Notes: generated by a model from the letters alone, not told the origin. Counted from the first letter of the stretch, positions 54,758 through 64,000 are shown. The stretch is DNA of 64,000 nt from Acidiferrobacter thiooxydans (GCF_003333315.1 NZ_PSYR01000001.1:1328501-1392500), one strand, 5' to 3'. Numbers and translations are program-made.

Positions 54758-56030
54758 ATGACCCATGTCATGACGGATATACTTATCATCGGTGGGGGGC
54801 CTGTCGGCATGATGACCGGAATAACGGCCGCCGATTTCTGGCCGGGAAAAAAGATTTTGGTGGTGCGCCCCGAAGCGGAGGCGCTAACCCAATGCGGCAT
54901 ACCGTATATATTCGGCATGCTTGGAGGGACCGATTAGTATCTTTCGGGACGCGCGCCGTTGCTTGCGGCAGGCGGTCAATTGCGCATCGGTTTCGTGAAA
55001 TCCGTATATAGAATAAAACGCGAGGCGTTGCTCGAAGATGGCACATGCATACGGTAAGAGCGGCTTGCGCTGGCCATTGGCGGAAAAAACTTTATGCCAG
55101 CGATGCCAGGGATGGATCTAGATGGGGTATGGGGCATTCATAAAGATCATGACTATTGAGAGAACATGTTTAGGGGGGTTATAAAAGTCATGAAGCGCCT
55201 CACGGTGATAGGCGGAGGGTTTATCTGGGTAGAATTCGCCGATGAAATAAGGAAAGGGGGGATTGGTGTGCATATTATTGAGGCGCGCGCATTTGCTTGA
55301 GGGCGCTTTTGATATAGACGCCCATGAACAGTTCGCGCGTCGAAGCGATAGTGATGACAGGACAGGCACCGTTGGCGGTCTAGTGGGTACTTGTCGGAAT
55401 CGGCGTGAAGATGAACGTGGCGCTGGCGGAATCCATGGGCCTTACTATTAATCATGGAATCATATGGGTTTATGCGTTGCAGCGTTCGCGGGAAAATAAG
55501 GTCGCGTTTGCGGTCGGTGATTGTGCGTATACGGCGGATTGTTTCACACGGCGACCCAGCCATGCAATGGTGTCCTAGCAGGCCGCAGCACAAGGGCGTG
55601 TCGCCAGCACGAATTTGTATGCATTGCCTCAAACTCGCCATAACATCGGTTCTGTGAGTGTGTACGCGAGCGAAATCGAATGTCTGGCTTCTGGTGTGGC
55701 AGGTCTTACAGCGTGCGAAGCAGAAGCGGAATGGGTGAGAGTGATTTACGGGGAGGCCCATTTGCCAGAACACTATCCGGCATCCATGCCAAACACAACG
55801 GAGCTATTCTGCCGGGTTATATTCGCAGCGGATCCGTTTCAGATTATGGGGGGCAGGGCTGGGTGGGCCGGCGACGGGTGAGCTTGTCAATACCATAGCG
55901 CTTGCGATCCAGGCACATGTCGCTGCGGCAGATATCGTGACGATGCAGTTTTGTAGACAGCCAGCCAGCCAGCCACGCGTTACTCCGTCCTTGCATCCCT
56001 TAGTTGCGGGCACAGGAGATTCCTTGCGCC
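54758..56030 (+). pseudogene. Decayed NADH oxidase/CoA-disulphide-reductase-type flavoprotein
   Basis: From ATG 54758 the frame reads DILIIGGGPVGMMTGITAADF and QCGIPYIFGMLGG (FAD site and redox Cys region), then stops at TAG 54935-54937. Pieces in several frames continue: IGGKNFMPAMPGMDLDGVWG, TVIGGGFIWVEFADEIRKGG, and NTIALAIQAHVAAADIVTMQ. Together these follow the order of a pyridine nucleotide-disulphide oxidoreductase, with many stops and frameshifts, so it has been inactive for some time. It directly follows the phosphotransacylase gene. Confidence 0.75.
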
Positions 56031-56264
56031 GGCGTATTCATGCGCATTCAGAGCGGTCGGCGTCGCAAGTGCAAGTACGGCAAATTCAAGGGGCTTGGGG
56101 TGGCGGGCTCCCATGCGCCGATAATGTGAGATCTGAACACCAAAAATATGGCGGCCAGGCGCTATTTCGTGTGCGGGCTGTGATCGCCACCACTTCCTGG
56201 TCTGTGCCCAGGCCCCTAGGAGGTTACGGGGCGAGAAAGTGCCACGTATGAGCGAGCGAATTCT

Positions 56265-57959
56265 TCAGGAGGGCTCGGCTATCATAGTGATGTAGCCTAC
56301 CGGGCATTCGTGGGCGCACAATCCGCAGCCTTTGCAGTAGTCATAGTCTATGCGGTAATGGGAGCCATCGGCGGCCAGCTCGCGGGTCTTTAGAATGGCT
56401 TGATCCGGGCACAGCGTCCAGCAATTGTCGCAGGCCATGCAGGTACCGCATGAGAAGCAACGGTTGGCGTCGGCCGTGACCTGATGAATCGTCAAGCCAC
56501 CAGCGATTTCACGATTGTCTAGGCGATCTTTCGGCGGGAGGAAGGGTTCTTGCGGGCGTTGTGCATGTTCGAAATAGTGGAGATTAAGTCCATCAATGCC
56601 GATTGTCGGAAATTCCGACTTCGCCGGATCGCGAGGTTGGCCCAGCAAATGGGCATGAATGGCGGCTGCTGCGCGTCTGCCGTCTCCTACGGCGCCACTC
56701 ATGGTGCCCCAGGCGTGCTCGCGGGCATCGCCGCCAACGAATAGGTCGGCATGTCCTGTCACGCGCCCGGCCTCGTCCGCTAACAAAAAAGGTTTGTGGC
56801 CGAGCAGAGCCTCCATGCCCTCTGGGTCGACCTCTTGGCCAACGGCGGGAATAACCTGATCGACATGGAGCACCGTTTCGGTTCCCTCGAATGGGATGAC
56901 ATCGAAGCGGTTGTTGGCATTGGCCACTTTTTTCATACGGACGAGCTCTAGCCCAACCACTTTTTCACCGCGTAGGATCAGGCGGTGGACGCCATGCTCC
57001 GTGTGGAATAGGACGCCTTCCTCCTGTGCCTGATGGATATCGAGCGGGGTGGCCTTCATGGCGACTTCGCGGGCAACGCCTGGCCCGGGTAGGGCGTCGT
57101 GGGTGATGAGGTGCACTTGCGTCCCGGCGCGCGCAAGCACGCGGGCCATGTCGATGGCGCTGTTTCCGCCGCCCACGATCGCGGCGGAGCGATACTTAGG
57201 CACGGTACCGAAGGCCACCCAGTCCTGTAATAACGTGAACGCCGAATGCAGATCGCTGGGGGTCCGCCCATCCACATCCCATGGACGGGCGCGATGACGG
57301 CCTGGGCCCAGGAAGACGGCCGCATACTCCTGGGTCAATTCCGCAAGCGAGAGGTCGCGGCCCAGAGCCGTATTGGGTAAGAAGGGGATGTCAGCGGCAA
57401 GGAGTCGTTCGACTTCCGCGTCGAGTACCGTGCGTGGCAGACGGTAAGCCGGCAAGGCCATACGCAAGGTGCCGCCGGCAGCGGGCAGCCGGTCAATAAC
57501 CGTAGCTGAGATATGCAATCTGCGGAGGTGGTAGGCGCAAGAGAGTCCTGCGGGACCGGCCCCCACCACGGCTACCTTGGGGGCATTGAAGGGGAGCGGC
57601 GGTAGCGCGTAGTCCCAGCCGGCGCGGATCGCCTCGTCGCCCAGCAGCCGCTCGCAATTGTGAATGGCGATGGCGGCGCCGAAGTGGCCGCGGTTACAGG
57701 CGTTTTCGCAGGGGTGGTCGCATACCCGCCCGGTGATCGAGGGGAGGGGGTTTATCGCCACCAGGAGCCCCCATGCGCCCTTGAGATCCCCTTCTGCCAC
57801 CCGGGCGAGATAATCGCACGGGTTTTCTCCCGCTGGACAGCCGTTGTGGCAAGGCGCCGAACGCTGAGAATAAACGGGCCGCATCGTGCGCCAACTGCCC
57901 GTTTTGAAGGCATGGGATGTGGCGGGGTATGCAAAGGCGCCGGGGGTCATGACTGGCAT
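56265..57959 (-). CDS. GltD-like NADPH oxidoreductase fused to a 2[4Fe-4S] ferredoxin (PFOR-linked)
   Basis: A 564-residue fusion. N-terminal domain: cysteines in PCHNGCPAGENPCDYLAR and CDHPCENACNRGHFG (glutamate-synthase small-subunit-type clusters). FAD site: VAVVGAGPAGLSCAYHL. NAD site: AAIVGGGNSAIDMARVLA. The C-terminal ferredoxin has RCFSCGTCMACDNCWTLCP and YDYCKGCGLCAHECPVGY, matching the delta ferredoxin of PFORs. A GGAG ribosome binding site precedes the ATG. It lies 11 bases after the porB end in the por operon, so it probably transfers electrons between the PFOR and NAD(P)H. Confidence 0.85.
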   Translation of the reverse strand: MPVMTPGAFAYPATSHAFKTGSWRTMRPVYSQRSAPCHNGCPAGENPCDYLARVAEGDLKGAWGLLVAINPLPSITGRVCDHPCENACNRGHFGAAIAIHNCERLLGDEAIRAGWDYALPPLPFNAPKVAVVGAGPAGLSCAYHLRRLHISATVIDRLPAAGGTLRMALPAYRLPRTVLDAEVERLLAADIPFLPNTALGRDLSLAELTQEYAAVFLGPGRHRARPWDVDGRTPSDLHSAFTLLQDWVAFGTVPKYRSAAIVGGGNSAIDMARVLARAGTQVHLITHDALPGPGVAREVAMKATPLDIHQAQEEGVLFHTEHGVHRLILRGEKVVGLELVRMKKVANANNRFDVIPFEGTETVLHVDQVIPAVGQEVDPEGMEALLGHKPFLLADEAGRVTGHADLFVGGDAREHAWGTMSGAVGDGRRAAAAIHAHLLGQPRDPAKSEFPTIGIDGLNLHYFEHAQRPQEPFLPPKDRLDNREIAGGLTIHQVTADANRCFSCGTCMACDNCWTLCPDQAILKTRELAADGSHYRIDYDYCKGCGLCAHECPVGYITMIAEPS

Positions 57960-58267
57960 GGGGGATCTCCTTATGCGAAATGAAGGCCACCGCGGCGCAC
58001 GGTGTCCGCACCCTCTGTGTCGAGGGCGTCAGGGGCTCCCCCTTTCAGGGCATAGCTCTCGATATTGTGATCGGCGAGGGCCTGGAGATGGGCCAGTTCT
58101 TCACGGGCGAGGGGGTCGTCTGCAAACAGATGCTTAAAGCGTCCCTGGAGCTTCAGGTAGTCCGCCACCGGGTGAATCTCGCGGATCGGCATGACCTCGA
58201 CCAATGAAGTGGTCCCCCGTTGACGGACCTCTAATGGATGGATTAAACCAACCACTTGGAGGTCACT

Positions 58268-58564
58268 ATGGAACGTCAGGTTCGTGCTCAATATACCGCC
58301 GATTACAAGGCGCAGGCAGTGTCATTGGCAGAGAGCCTCGGAGCGGCAAAGGCTGCCCGCAAGCTCGGTATTTCGGTCAAGACGCTGGCTAATTGGATCC
58401 GCATTTCGCGTGATGGAGCAGGGTTCGCCAAGGACGGGAAGCGCCGTCCTGTGAGCGATGTGGAAGCTGAGAATGCACGGCTTCGAGCCGAGAATGCTCA
58501 GCTGCGCATGGAGCGCGATTTCATAAAAAAAGCCGCAGCGTACTTTGCGAAGGAGTCCAAGTGA
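58268..58564 (+). CDS. IS3-family transposase OrfA (copy 2)
   Basis: Identical in protein sequence to the OrfA of copy 1: helix-turn-helix ARKLGISVKTLANWI, then a coiled coil. The A7 slippery run is at 58525-58531. Its identity to copy 1 shows recent spread within the genome. Confidence 0.93.
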   Translation: MERQVRAQYTADYKAQAVSLAESLGAAKAARKLGISVKTLANWIRISRDGAGFAKDGKRRPVSDVEAENARLRAENAQLRMERDFIKKAAAYFAKESK

Positions 58565-59454
58565 AGTACGCCTATATCGCCTCGCAGCGGACTCACTACC
58601 CGATCGGGTTCATGTGCCGGGTACTTGAGGTATCGACGTCGGGATTCTTCGCCTGGCAGGCCCGAGAACGTGCGCCACAGAGCGACGCGGACGCTCCGTT
58701 GCGTGCAGCGATCATACAGGTCCACGAGGAAAGCCGGCGCCGCTATGGTCGCCGGCGCCTCACGCATGCCCTGCGCGCACAGGGCATGCGCATCAACCCC
58801 AAACGTGTGCATCGAGTGATGCGCGAGGAAGGCTTGCGAGGCGTGCGTAAAGGGCGCTTCGTGCCGCGCACGACCGACAGTGCCCATCAGCGCGCCATCG
58901 CCCCGAACGTCCTACAGAGGCGATTTAGCGTCGACACAGCCGTGCCGGCCTGGACAAGCGACATCACGTACGTTGCCACTCGTGAGGGCTGGCTGTACCT
59001 GGCGGTGATTATCGCCTTACAGACACGCCAGGTGCTCGGCTACAGCCTCTCGGATCGCATGCCCGATGAGCTGGTGCTCAATGCGCTGCGCAATGCCTGC
59101 CATCTCCAGACACCGCCATCCGGTACGGTGTTTCATTCCGACCGCGGCAGCCAGTACGCCAGCGATGATTTCCGCAACGCTCTCGGCGCACTTGGCATGG
59201 TGGCCAGCATGAGTCGCAAGGGAAATTGCTGGGACAATGCGGTCTCGGAGAGCTTCTTCGCAACACTGAAGACCGAAGAAGCGACCGAGCCGTATGCGAC
59301 AAAACAGGACGCCCACAGAGCGATCGCGCAATACATCCACGGATTCTACAATCCTGTCCGCCTGCACTCATCACTCGGATACTTGTCGCCCAACGAGTAT
59401 GCGCGCAGAATGCAACACCCAGATCAAGACCCGTCTATGAGGTCCGCTGCGTAG
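58561..59454 (+). CDS. IS3-family transposase OrfB (copy 2)
   Basis: Identical in protein sequence to OrfB of copy 1, with the DDE residues in WTSDITYV, FHSDRGSQYAS and WDNAVSESFF. Intact, so it can supply transposase in trans for both copies. Confidence 0.95.
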   Translation: MKYAYIASQRTHYPIGFMCRVLEVSTSGFFAWQARERAPQSDADAPLRAAIIQVHEESRRRYGRRRLTHALRAQGMRINPKRVHRVMREEGLRGVRKGRFVPRTTDSAHQRAIAPNVLQRRFSVDTAVPAWTSDITYVATREGWLYLAVIIALQTRQVLGYSLSDRMPDELVLNALRNACHLQTPPSGTVFHSDRGSQYASDDFRNALGALGMVASMSRKGNCWDNAVSESFFATLKTEEATEPYATKQDAHRAIAQYIHGFYNPVRLHSSLGYLSPNEYARRMQHPDQDPSMRSAA

Positions 59455-59660
59455 GGACCACTTCATGCAGCCAAGGTACCCGCCAAGCGGATTCCGGCCA
59501 CGCGGTGGTGAAGACCTCGAGACAACCGGTGGCGTTGGCGACGGCCACATCGGGGCCTGCCGCCTCTAGAGTCAGCCGTGCCGCGAGCGCCTGCCCGCAA
59601 CCTTGGCAGGCACGATGCCCGGATTCCAGGCCTTGAAAGCGTGGCTGGGTCCCGCGAAGA

Positions 59661-60824
59661 TCATGCAGTGTCTGTGACATCAGGGGTGGTCTCCCGGCCG
59701 GTTTGTGAATGGATCGGCAGCAGCTCAGGTCGGAGGTCGATTGCGCTCATGCGCGGATGAGGTTTGGTGATGGCCTCAAGGAGGCGCGGATAGATCGCAA
59801 GCGGCACGTCCCGGCCGCCCAGGCCGGCTGCGAAATTGTGGACGCGCGGTGGCTTGTCCATGTCTGTGAGGGCGGAGCGTATTTCGGCCCCCACGATACC
59901 GTCGGCGCCGGGTGCAATGGCGCGCTCGAGTACGATGAGATCGGTAAGACCGGCGCACGCCGCGCGTAGCGCCGCCACGGGAAAGGGGCGAAAACAGCGC
60001 AAGTGCATAAGCTTTACCGGCGGCCCAGGAAACTGATCACGCGCGTCCAGGAGCGTGCCAAACACCGAGCCGAGAGTAAGGATAGCGATGCGTGCCTGTG
60101 GCGGCCCGTCCACGCGCAAAAGCGGCGCCTGTTCGCGCCCGCACATCATGGCCCAGTCTCTTGCTGCGGCTACGATTTCCTGTTCGGCACCCAGGAGCGC
60201 CGTATGGTGCATATGGCGTGCTTCGGTGAAATACTCCGGTGCGACCAGGGTGCCCATGGAAAGCGGGGCTAGTGGATTTATGGTGCGCGCAAAATGATAG
60301 GGTGGCAGGAAGCCGTCGACCGCTTCCTGAGTCGGCAATTCCAGTGATTCCAGGGTGTGGGTGAGAGTAAAGCCGTCCACGCACACCATAACCGGCAGTT
60401 CGCAGTATTCGGCGATACGAAAGGCCTGGATGGTCGTATCCACGGCGTCCTGGTTGTCGGCACAGTAGAGCTGGATCCAGCCGGCATCGCGCACCGCCAT
60501 CGAATCCTGCTGGTCGTTCCAAATGGAAAGCGGGGCCGATACCGCGCGGTTCGCGCACGTTAGTACCAAAGGTACGCGCAGCCCGGAGATATTAAAGAGC
60601 ACTTCGCTCATCAGCAGAATGCCTTGCGAGGCGCTGGCAGTGTAGGCGCGGGAGCCTGCGCAGGCCGCGCCCAGTACTACCGAGGCGGCCGAGAATTCGC
60701 TTTCCACGCTCACTAATTCACAATGAAGCTTGCCGTCTGCCACAAGCGTGGCAATGCGCTCCACAATGTGGGTCTGCGGCGTGATGGGATAGGCGGCCAC
60801 CATCTGAGGCCGACATAGGGCCAC
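59661..60824 (-). CDS. porA: Pyruvate:ferredoxin oxidoreductase alpha subunit
   Basis: The subunit binds pyruvate/CoA with TPP in the beta partner. From GTG 60824 the protein (387 residues) has VVAAYPITPQTHIVE-type MVAAYPITPQTHIVERI, VSVESEFSAASVVLGAACAG and AYTASASQGILLMSEVL, all diagnostic. Upstream, MSQALEGP from ATG 60865 would be the normal start, but one C is missing in the run near 60842-60848, putting it out of frame with QAIAHAVALCRP. So the native N-terminus may be lost to a frameshift, and the GTG start is a fallback. It overlaps the porB start by 20 bases. Confidence 0.88.
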   Translation of the reverse strand: MALCRPQMVAAYPITPQTHIVERIATLVADGKLHCELVSVESEFSAASVVLGAACAGSRAYTASASQGILLMSEVLFNISGLRVPLVLTCANRAVSAPLSIWNDQQDSMAVRDAGWIQLYCADNQDAVDTTIQAFRIAEYCELPVMVCVDGFTLTHTLESLELPTQEAVDGFLPPYHFARTINPLAPLSMGTLVAPEYFTEARHMHHTALLGAEQEIVAAARDWAMMCGREQAPLLRVDGPPQARIAILTLGSVFGTLLDARDQFPGPPVKLMHLRCFRPFPVAALRAACAGLTDLIVLERAIAPGADGIVGAEIRSALTDMDKPPRVHNFAAGLGGRDVPLAIYPRLLEAITKPHPRMSAIDLRPELLPIHSQTGRETTPDVTDTA

Positions 60825-60848
60825 GGCATGAGCAATGGCCTGGGGCCC

Positions 60849-61424
60849 TCAAGCGCTTGTGACATGGGTACGCCCTTTCCAGATGCCGCTCGGCGTGGCG
60901 GCGGCCACTTGATCGATCAGGCGGAGATTGCGTGCCAACACCTCACCGGCGAAGCGTATTACCAGCGCGTTCTTGAGGCTCGCAACTGGTAGCAGCTCTG
61001 TCAGCGCAAGGAAGGCCGCTAACAGGGCGGTATTGGGCATGGGACGACCGAGGATCTCAAGTGAGAGGCGCGTGGCGGGTAGCGCATAAGTCGTTCGCCC
61101 AAAGGCGTCCGACAATGCCCGCGAATCCCGCTGGGAATTGATCACTACCCCGCCTTCGGGGGCAAGACCCGCCAGGCTCTCCGGTAGTGCGGCCAGGGTT
61201 TCGTCCTGGATGATGACAAAGACGGGTTGGTTTACCTCGCAACGGCGACGAATCGGTGTTTCGGCAATGCGTACGAATGCCGCCACAGGGGCCCCTCGGC
61301 GTTCCGCGCCGAAGCTCGGAAAGGCCTGCGCAAACCACCCTTGGGCAATGGCGGCAGTGGCAAGCCCATAGGCTGCGACGACACTACCCTGCCCACCCCG
61401 TCCATGGATACGAATCTCAATCAT
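60849..61424 (-). CDS. porG: Pyruvate:ferredoxin oxidoreductase gamma subunit
   Basis: A 191-residue gamma subunit (domain III). It starts MIEIRIHGRGGQGSVVAAYG and has FPSFGAERRGAPVAAFVRI, both typical. Start ATG 61424 has a GGAGGG. It is first in the minus-strand por operon (porG-porA-porB-gltD-like). The final codons overlap the would-be porA ATG. It is intact, but a lost porB makes the complex non-functional unless a second copy exists. Confidence 0.88.
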   Translation of the reverse strand: MIEIRIHGRGGQGSVVAAYGLATAAIAQGWFAQAFPSFGAERRGAPVAAFVRIAETPIRRRCEVNQPVFVIIQDETLAALPESLAGLAPEGGVVINSQRDSRALSDAFGRTTYALPATRLSLEILGRPMPNTALLAAFLALTELLPVASLKNALVIRFAGEVLARNLRLIDQVAAATPSGIWKGRTHVTSA

Positions 61425-61798
61425 GCTATCCCTCCGTGGCCAATCAATAAGCGCCATTTCCGATAGAGAGGACTGCCGATTTCTGTGCATGGCGACCGCT
61501 GGTTTCGGTCACAGACGAATGATCCAACCCAACGATAATAATCGCCAAAAGAACGGGCCAAGCTATAATACAGAGATACACTACGGTGATAAACCGCCAC
61601 TAGTGTTGATATCCATCATGCGAGAGTTATTGGGGATATGTCGCGGCCGGCGGACAGCGTGCTTGCATCCCTCCTTGATGGAAATCGCGCGAACGCCGGC
61701 ATGCACACCAGCCCGCCGTTATCGTGGCGACGCCGTGGCCTTGTGGCGCCCGGTCGGTCCATCATCGGGAGCGCGATCTCATCCCTATTCCGTTAAGG
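61425..61798. other. por operon upstream region, no gene recognised
   Basis: It should hold the por promoter. No frame shows a motif I know. Confidence 0.4.
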
Positions 61799-62280
61799 TC
61801 AGGCGCCCTGCGCCTCGGCCACGGTCCGGTGGACCTCCTCGCCGGCCATGACCTCTTTTCCTCATGCAGGCGGCAAGCGCATTCAGCGCCGTGCGTTTTC
61901 TTTTGAGTATCGTGCGTACACCGGCGGTGTCCGTCCTCGAACCGCATTTTGACGGTCGCATCAATTTCCCGTGCCGTGTCTTCGCGGCAATGACGTTCCT
62001 CTGGGTATTCGCTTACCTAAGTAAAATGTCTGCTGGCGTCGCCCATAGGTGAGTGCGCCGGGCTTGTCGCTCAGGCCGAGTCCTGTGACCATGTCGCGGG
62101 CAATCTCGCTTGCACGTTCAAGATCACACGCTCAAGATCATTGGATGCGTCGGTTGAGGTATTACCAGGCACGATCGCTACGGCGGCCCGTTTGTCGAGC
62201 AGGACGGTAATCTCGTCTTTGCGCTTATCTTTCGTGGCGAGAAGCTTCTCAGCCACTGGCAATTGCAGTGTTCGGAGGGC
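61799..62280 (-). pseudogene. ftsH (remnant): C-terminal remnant of FtsH protease
   Basis: Pieces in order on the minus strand: ATKDKRKDEITVLLDKRAA and GNTSTDASNDLERV (the STGASNDLERA-type region), then in another frame DLERASEIARDMVTGLGLSD and ALTYGRRQQTFYLGK, and finally KEVMAGEEVHRTVAEAQGA ending at TGA 61799-61801. These match the peptidase end of FtsH (ARDMVTRYGMS and E-K-E-x-M-x-GEEV). A near-repeat of 14 bases, GATCTTGAGCGTGT then GATCTTGAACGTGC, causes one frame break. The AAA+ and zinc-site regions are absent. Confidence 0.7.
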
Positions 62281-62540
62281 GCGCCCGTGGTAGCGTAACA
62301 AGAGCGCCAGGGGGATCTTGGCGCTCAGGGAACATACGCCCCGGCCGCTGCCCCCGAAGTCCGATCTCTTCCTTGCCCCGCATGGTTTCGGCCGATCTCT
62401 CTCCGCCGCTCGCCCACCGGGCGCCACGGCGGCGGGGCTTGGGATGGCGCCGGATTCCTCGCGCTCAGCAAGACCTGCCGCTCGTGCGCCAGCGCCGCGC
62501 TCGCTACCCCGCCGGCTTCGGTCGGCCCGTGACGTAAGGC

Positions 62541-63166
62541 CTCATGACAGCCGGAACCGCTGGCCGTCGTCGGCCAGGCGTTTGATGGCCGTGTGCGAGC
62601 GGCTGCGGAACACGAACACCGTCCCCGGCAAGGGGTCCTCGTGCAGGACTGGCCGACACCCTTACGCCAGCCCGTCGATACCGGCCCGAAAGTCCACCGG
62701 CTCGATGGCCACCAGCACGCGCATGTGCGGGGTAATGGCGATCATGGCGCCTCCCTGGAGGCCGCGCACAGGCCCACCAGACGGTCAAGACCGGGGCCCT
62801 GCAAGCGCACCCGCAGCGTCTGGCCACGCGCGTTCTGCAGCTCGACTGTGCACTCGGCGATCCCGGCCTCAGCCGATGGTGCGAGTCCCGGCCACGCGAC
62901 AAACGCGACGGGGCGCGGCCCGGCGGGAGCGGCGCCCCCTGCGTCCGCGATGTGTTGTAGGAGCTGCTGACCATCCACGCCGCGCAGGCACTCCATCGTC
63001 GCGCCACCCCGTAGCGCCTAGCCATGCTCACGGCTGCGGCCCCTAAGGCCTTGGGGATCCGCGCGCCCTGTGGGCGACGCTCCCGCCGGCATTGGAATAG
63101 GGCTTGTGTGTGCTCCAGGGTCTCGCCGCCATCCGGCCCGGGTTCCGTCTTCATGGTCTCGTCCAT
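62541..63166 (-). mobile_element. Decayed IS66-family element (tnpA-tnpB remnants)
   Basis: On the minus strand a tnpA-like relic contains ARIPKALGAAAVSMARRYGV near 63075 and AECTVELQNARGQTLRVRLQ near 62800. It ends at TGA overlapping the tnpB ATG at 62745 (stop/start overlap as in live IS66). TnpB begins MIAITPHMRVLVAIEPVDF and has a stop just after GIDGLA; later residues GTVFVFRSRSHTAIKRLADD are still readable. Frameshifts split tnpA. The large tnpC is missing. It is inactive. Confidence 0.7.
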
Positions 63167-64000
63167 TCGCTGCGTTCCTCATCGGTTGGAGTACGCCGTG
63201 GACGTTAGCGGGGGCAAAAACCATGTCCTGCCTGCGGGTGGGAAGGGCACGAACCCGATAGCGAAAGCCGTCATTGACAAGAACGGTCAGATCCCTCTCA
63301 GGGAACCGCGGCAGGTCGCAGGATCCCACCATGCCGGGTGACGGGCGCGATGAGCCGCCGGCAGCTTGGGACGCTGGTGGCGCGGAGCCATCGTCCTCGG
63401 TTTCGACCTACAGGCCCTGGCGGATCGTACAGCGCCAAAGGCATGGCGCCCAGGACATGACCCAGAGGCGCCGCCGGGCCGGCGCCGCCATTCTCCCGGT
63501 CAACCGGAAAGACAGGCGGTGGGTGGCGGCCACGGCCGACGGCCGTGCCGCCCCAACGTGACGTGTCACGTATCCGCCATACGACGCAACTAGACTCCAA
63601 TCATGCGCACCCTACAGCGCCGCTCTTTAGGGCCACGACCAAAACAGATCGCACAAAATGACGCCGCCCGGATCGCCTACTGCACCACAAAAGAGCAGGC
63701 AAGGGGATGCCAGACAATAAGAAAAGACAAAATGACACGGCGATTCAATGGGATATAACACCTCACTTCGCTGGCATGTTTCATGCGTACTTATTGTGCA
63801 GCGCCTATTTGTCCATGTAGACATGGACCCAGATGGACCGCGCGTCATGAGTAGACATTGTGGGAATCACGGCCAGGATAAAGGTGAAGCCATTGAGCGC
63901 CTGTTTCCTTTCTAAACAATCAAATGGTCACGGTTATCCTTCCGCGCATCTGCGTCTGGGCCCAGGCACGCGCCACCAACGGCTTCCTGGCGGTCCTGAA
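63167..64000. other. Right-edge stretch without recognised genes
   Basis: No frame with recognisable motifs. There is one neat inverted repeat at 63811-63828, and AT content rises after about 63600. The window may end within another gene, but I cannot identify it. Confidence 0.4.
63811..63828. repeat. Perfect 8-bp inverted repeat
   Basis: GTCCATGT (63811-63818) and ACATGGAC (63821-63828) with two central bases. It could be an operator or the end of a mobile element; nothing else supports either. Confidence 0.4.

Larger units (their letters stand above)
58205..59465 (+). mobile_element. IS3-family insertion sequence, copy 2 (1261 bp)
   Basis: Same length, terminal repeats and encoded proteins as copy 1 at 2562-3822. 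Left flank ends CCAA and right flank begins TGCAGCC, so there is no direct repeat. Together with the missing middle of porB, this suggests either an adjacent deletion caused by the element or recombination between two copies. Orientation is opposite to porB. Confidence 0.95.
57971..59680 (-). pseudogene. porB: Pyruvate:ferredoxin oxidoreductase beta subunit, interrupted and partly deleted by IS copy 2
   Basis: The N-terminal part (59680 down to 59466) has GHRACQGCGQALAARLTLEA and NATGCLEVFTTAWPESAW, the TPP/[4Fe-4S] region of the beta subunit, ending at WLHEV. The C-terminal part (58204 down to 57971) resumes at LVEVMPIREIHPVADYLKL, KLQGRFKHLF, the family's final segment. Homologues are about 290-310 residues; here only about 71 plus 77 are left, so the middle (about 150 residues, including TPP-binding) is missing. 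No target duplication flanks the IS. The beta subunit, hence the PFOR, is presumably dead. Confidence 0.88.

Overview
The window is GC-rich chromosomal DNA. Its gene set (ArsM with a SigZ-type sigma factor, PFOR subunits, LpxL-like and MMPL aryl-polyene genes, NsrR/truncated haemoglobin, IS3/ISL3 elements) fits an environmental, probably acidophilic or chemolithotrophic gammaproteobacterium. An Acidiferrobacter-like organism is my guess from gene content and style only; nothing here proves the genus.

Layout. 1-7.1 kb is an accessory region: a double-glycine leader peptide at the left edge, a transposase relic, a sigZ-arsM operon cut by an IS3-family element, a secretion-ATPase relic and two toxin-antitoxin loci. 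7.2-14.6 kb is core: tRNA-Ala, gltX, and an AddB/AddA-like nuclease-helicase pair. 14.7-16.7 kb holds a decayed Fic locus beside an ISL3 transposase. 16.8-23.7 kb is housekeeping and regulation (ArnT-like transferase, TetR, WrbA/HxlR, RmuC, YbiT). 23.6-32.8 kb is a partial aryl-polyene/xanthomonadin-type cluster: deacetylase, chorismatase, MipA, ACP, acyltransferase (frameshifted), LolA-like protein, MMPL exporter, ketosynthase and ketosynthase-like partner. 33.2-36.3 kb holds a repeat-containing secreted peptide, an alcohol dehydrogenase and a convergent, overlapping LuxR/LuxI pair.

36.7-37.3 kb is the most unusual locus. A structured non-coding stretch is followed by an in-frame miniature of IscB that keeps only the N-terminal arginine-rich/PLMP-like end and the C-terminal domain. 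37.3-40.1 kb has a cupin, a membrane protein and an NsrR-controlled nitric-oxide module (haemoglobin plus ferredoxin-type reductase, with a perfect NsrR box). 40.6-43 kb has small toxin-antitoxin-like genes and an integrase relic.

43.4-61.4 kb is metabolic: NDH-2, GH15 glucoamylase plus SDR dehydrogenase, lipoamide dehydrogenase, PEP synthase, phosphotransacylase, and a pyruvate:ferredoxin oxidoreductase operon. In that operon a second, apparently identical IS3 copy has replaced the middle of porB, and porA has a probable frameshift at its start. The right edge (61.8-63.2 kb) holds ftsH and IS66 relics.

Two patterns recur. The same IS3 element hit twice, once cleanly (sigZ) and once with an accompanying deletion (porB). 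Many accessory genes are at an early stage of decay, with single stops or frameshifts. Because no read data are visible, some single-base frameshifts may be assembly errors.
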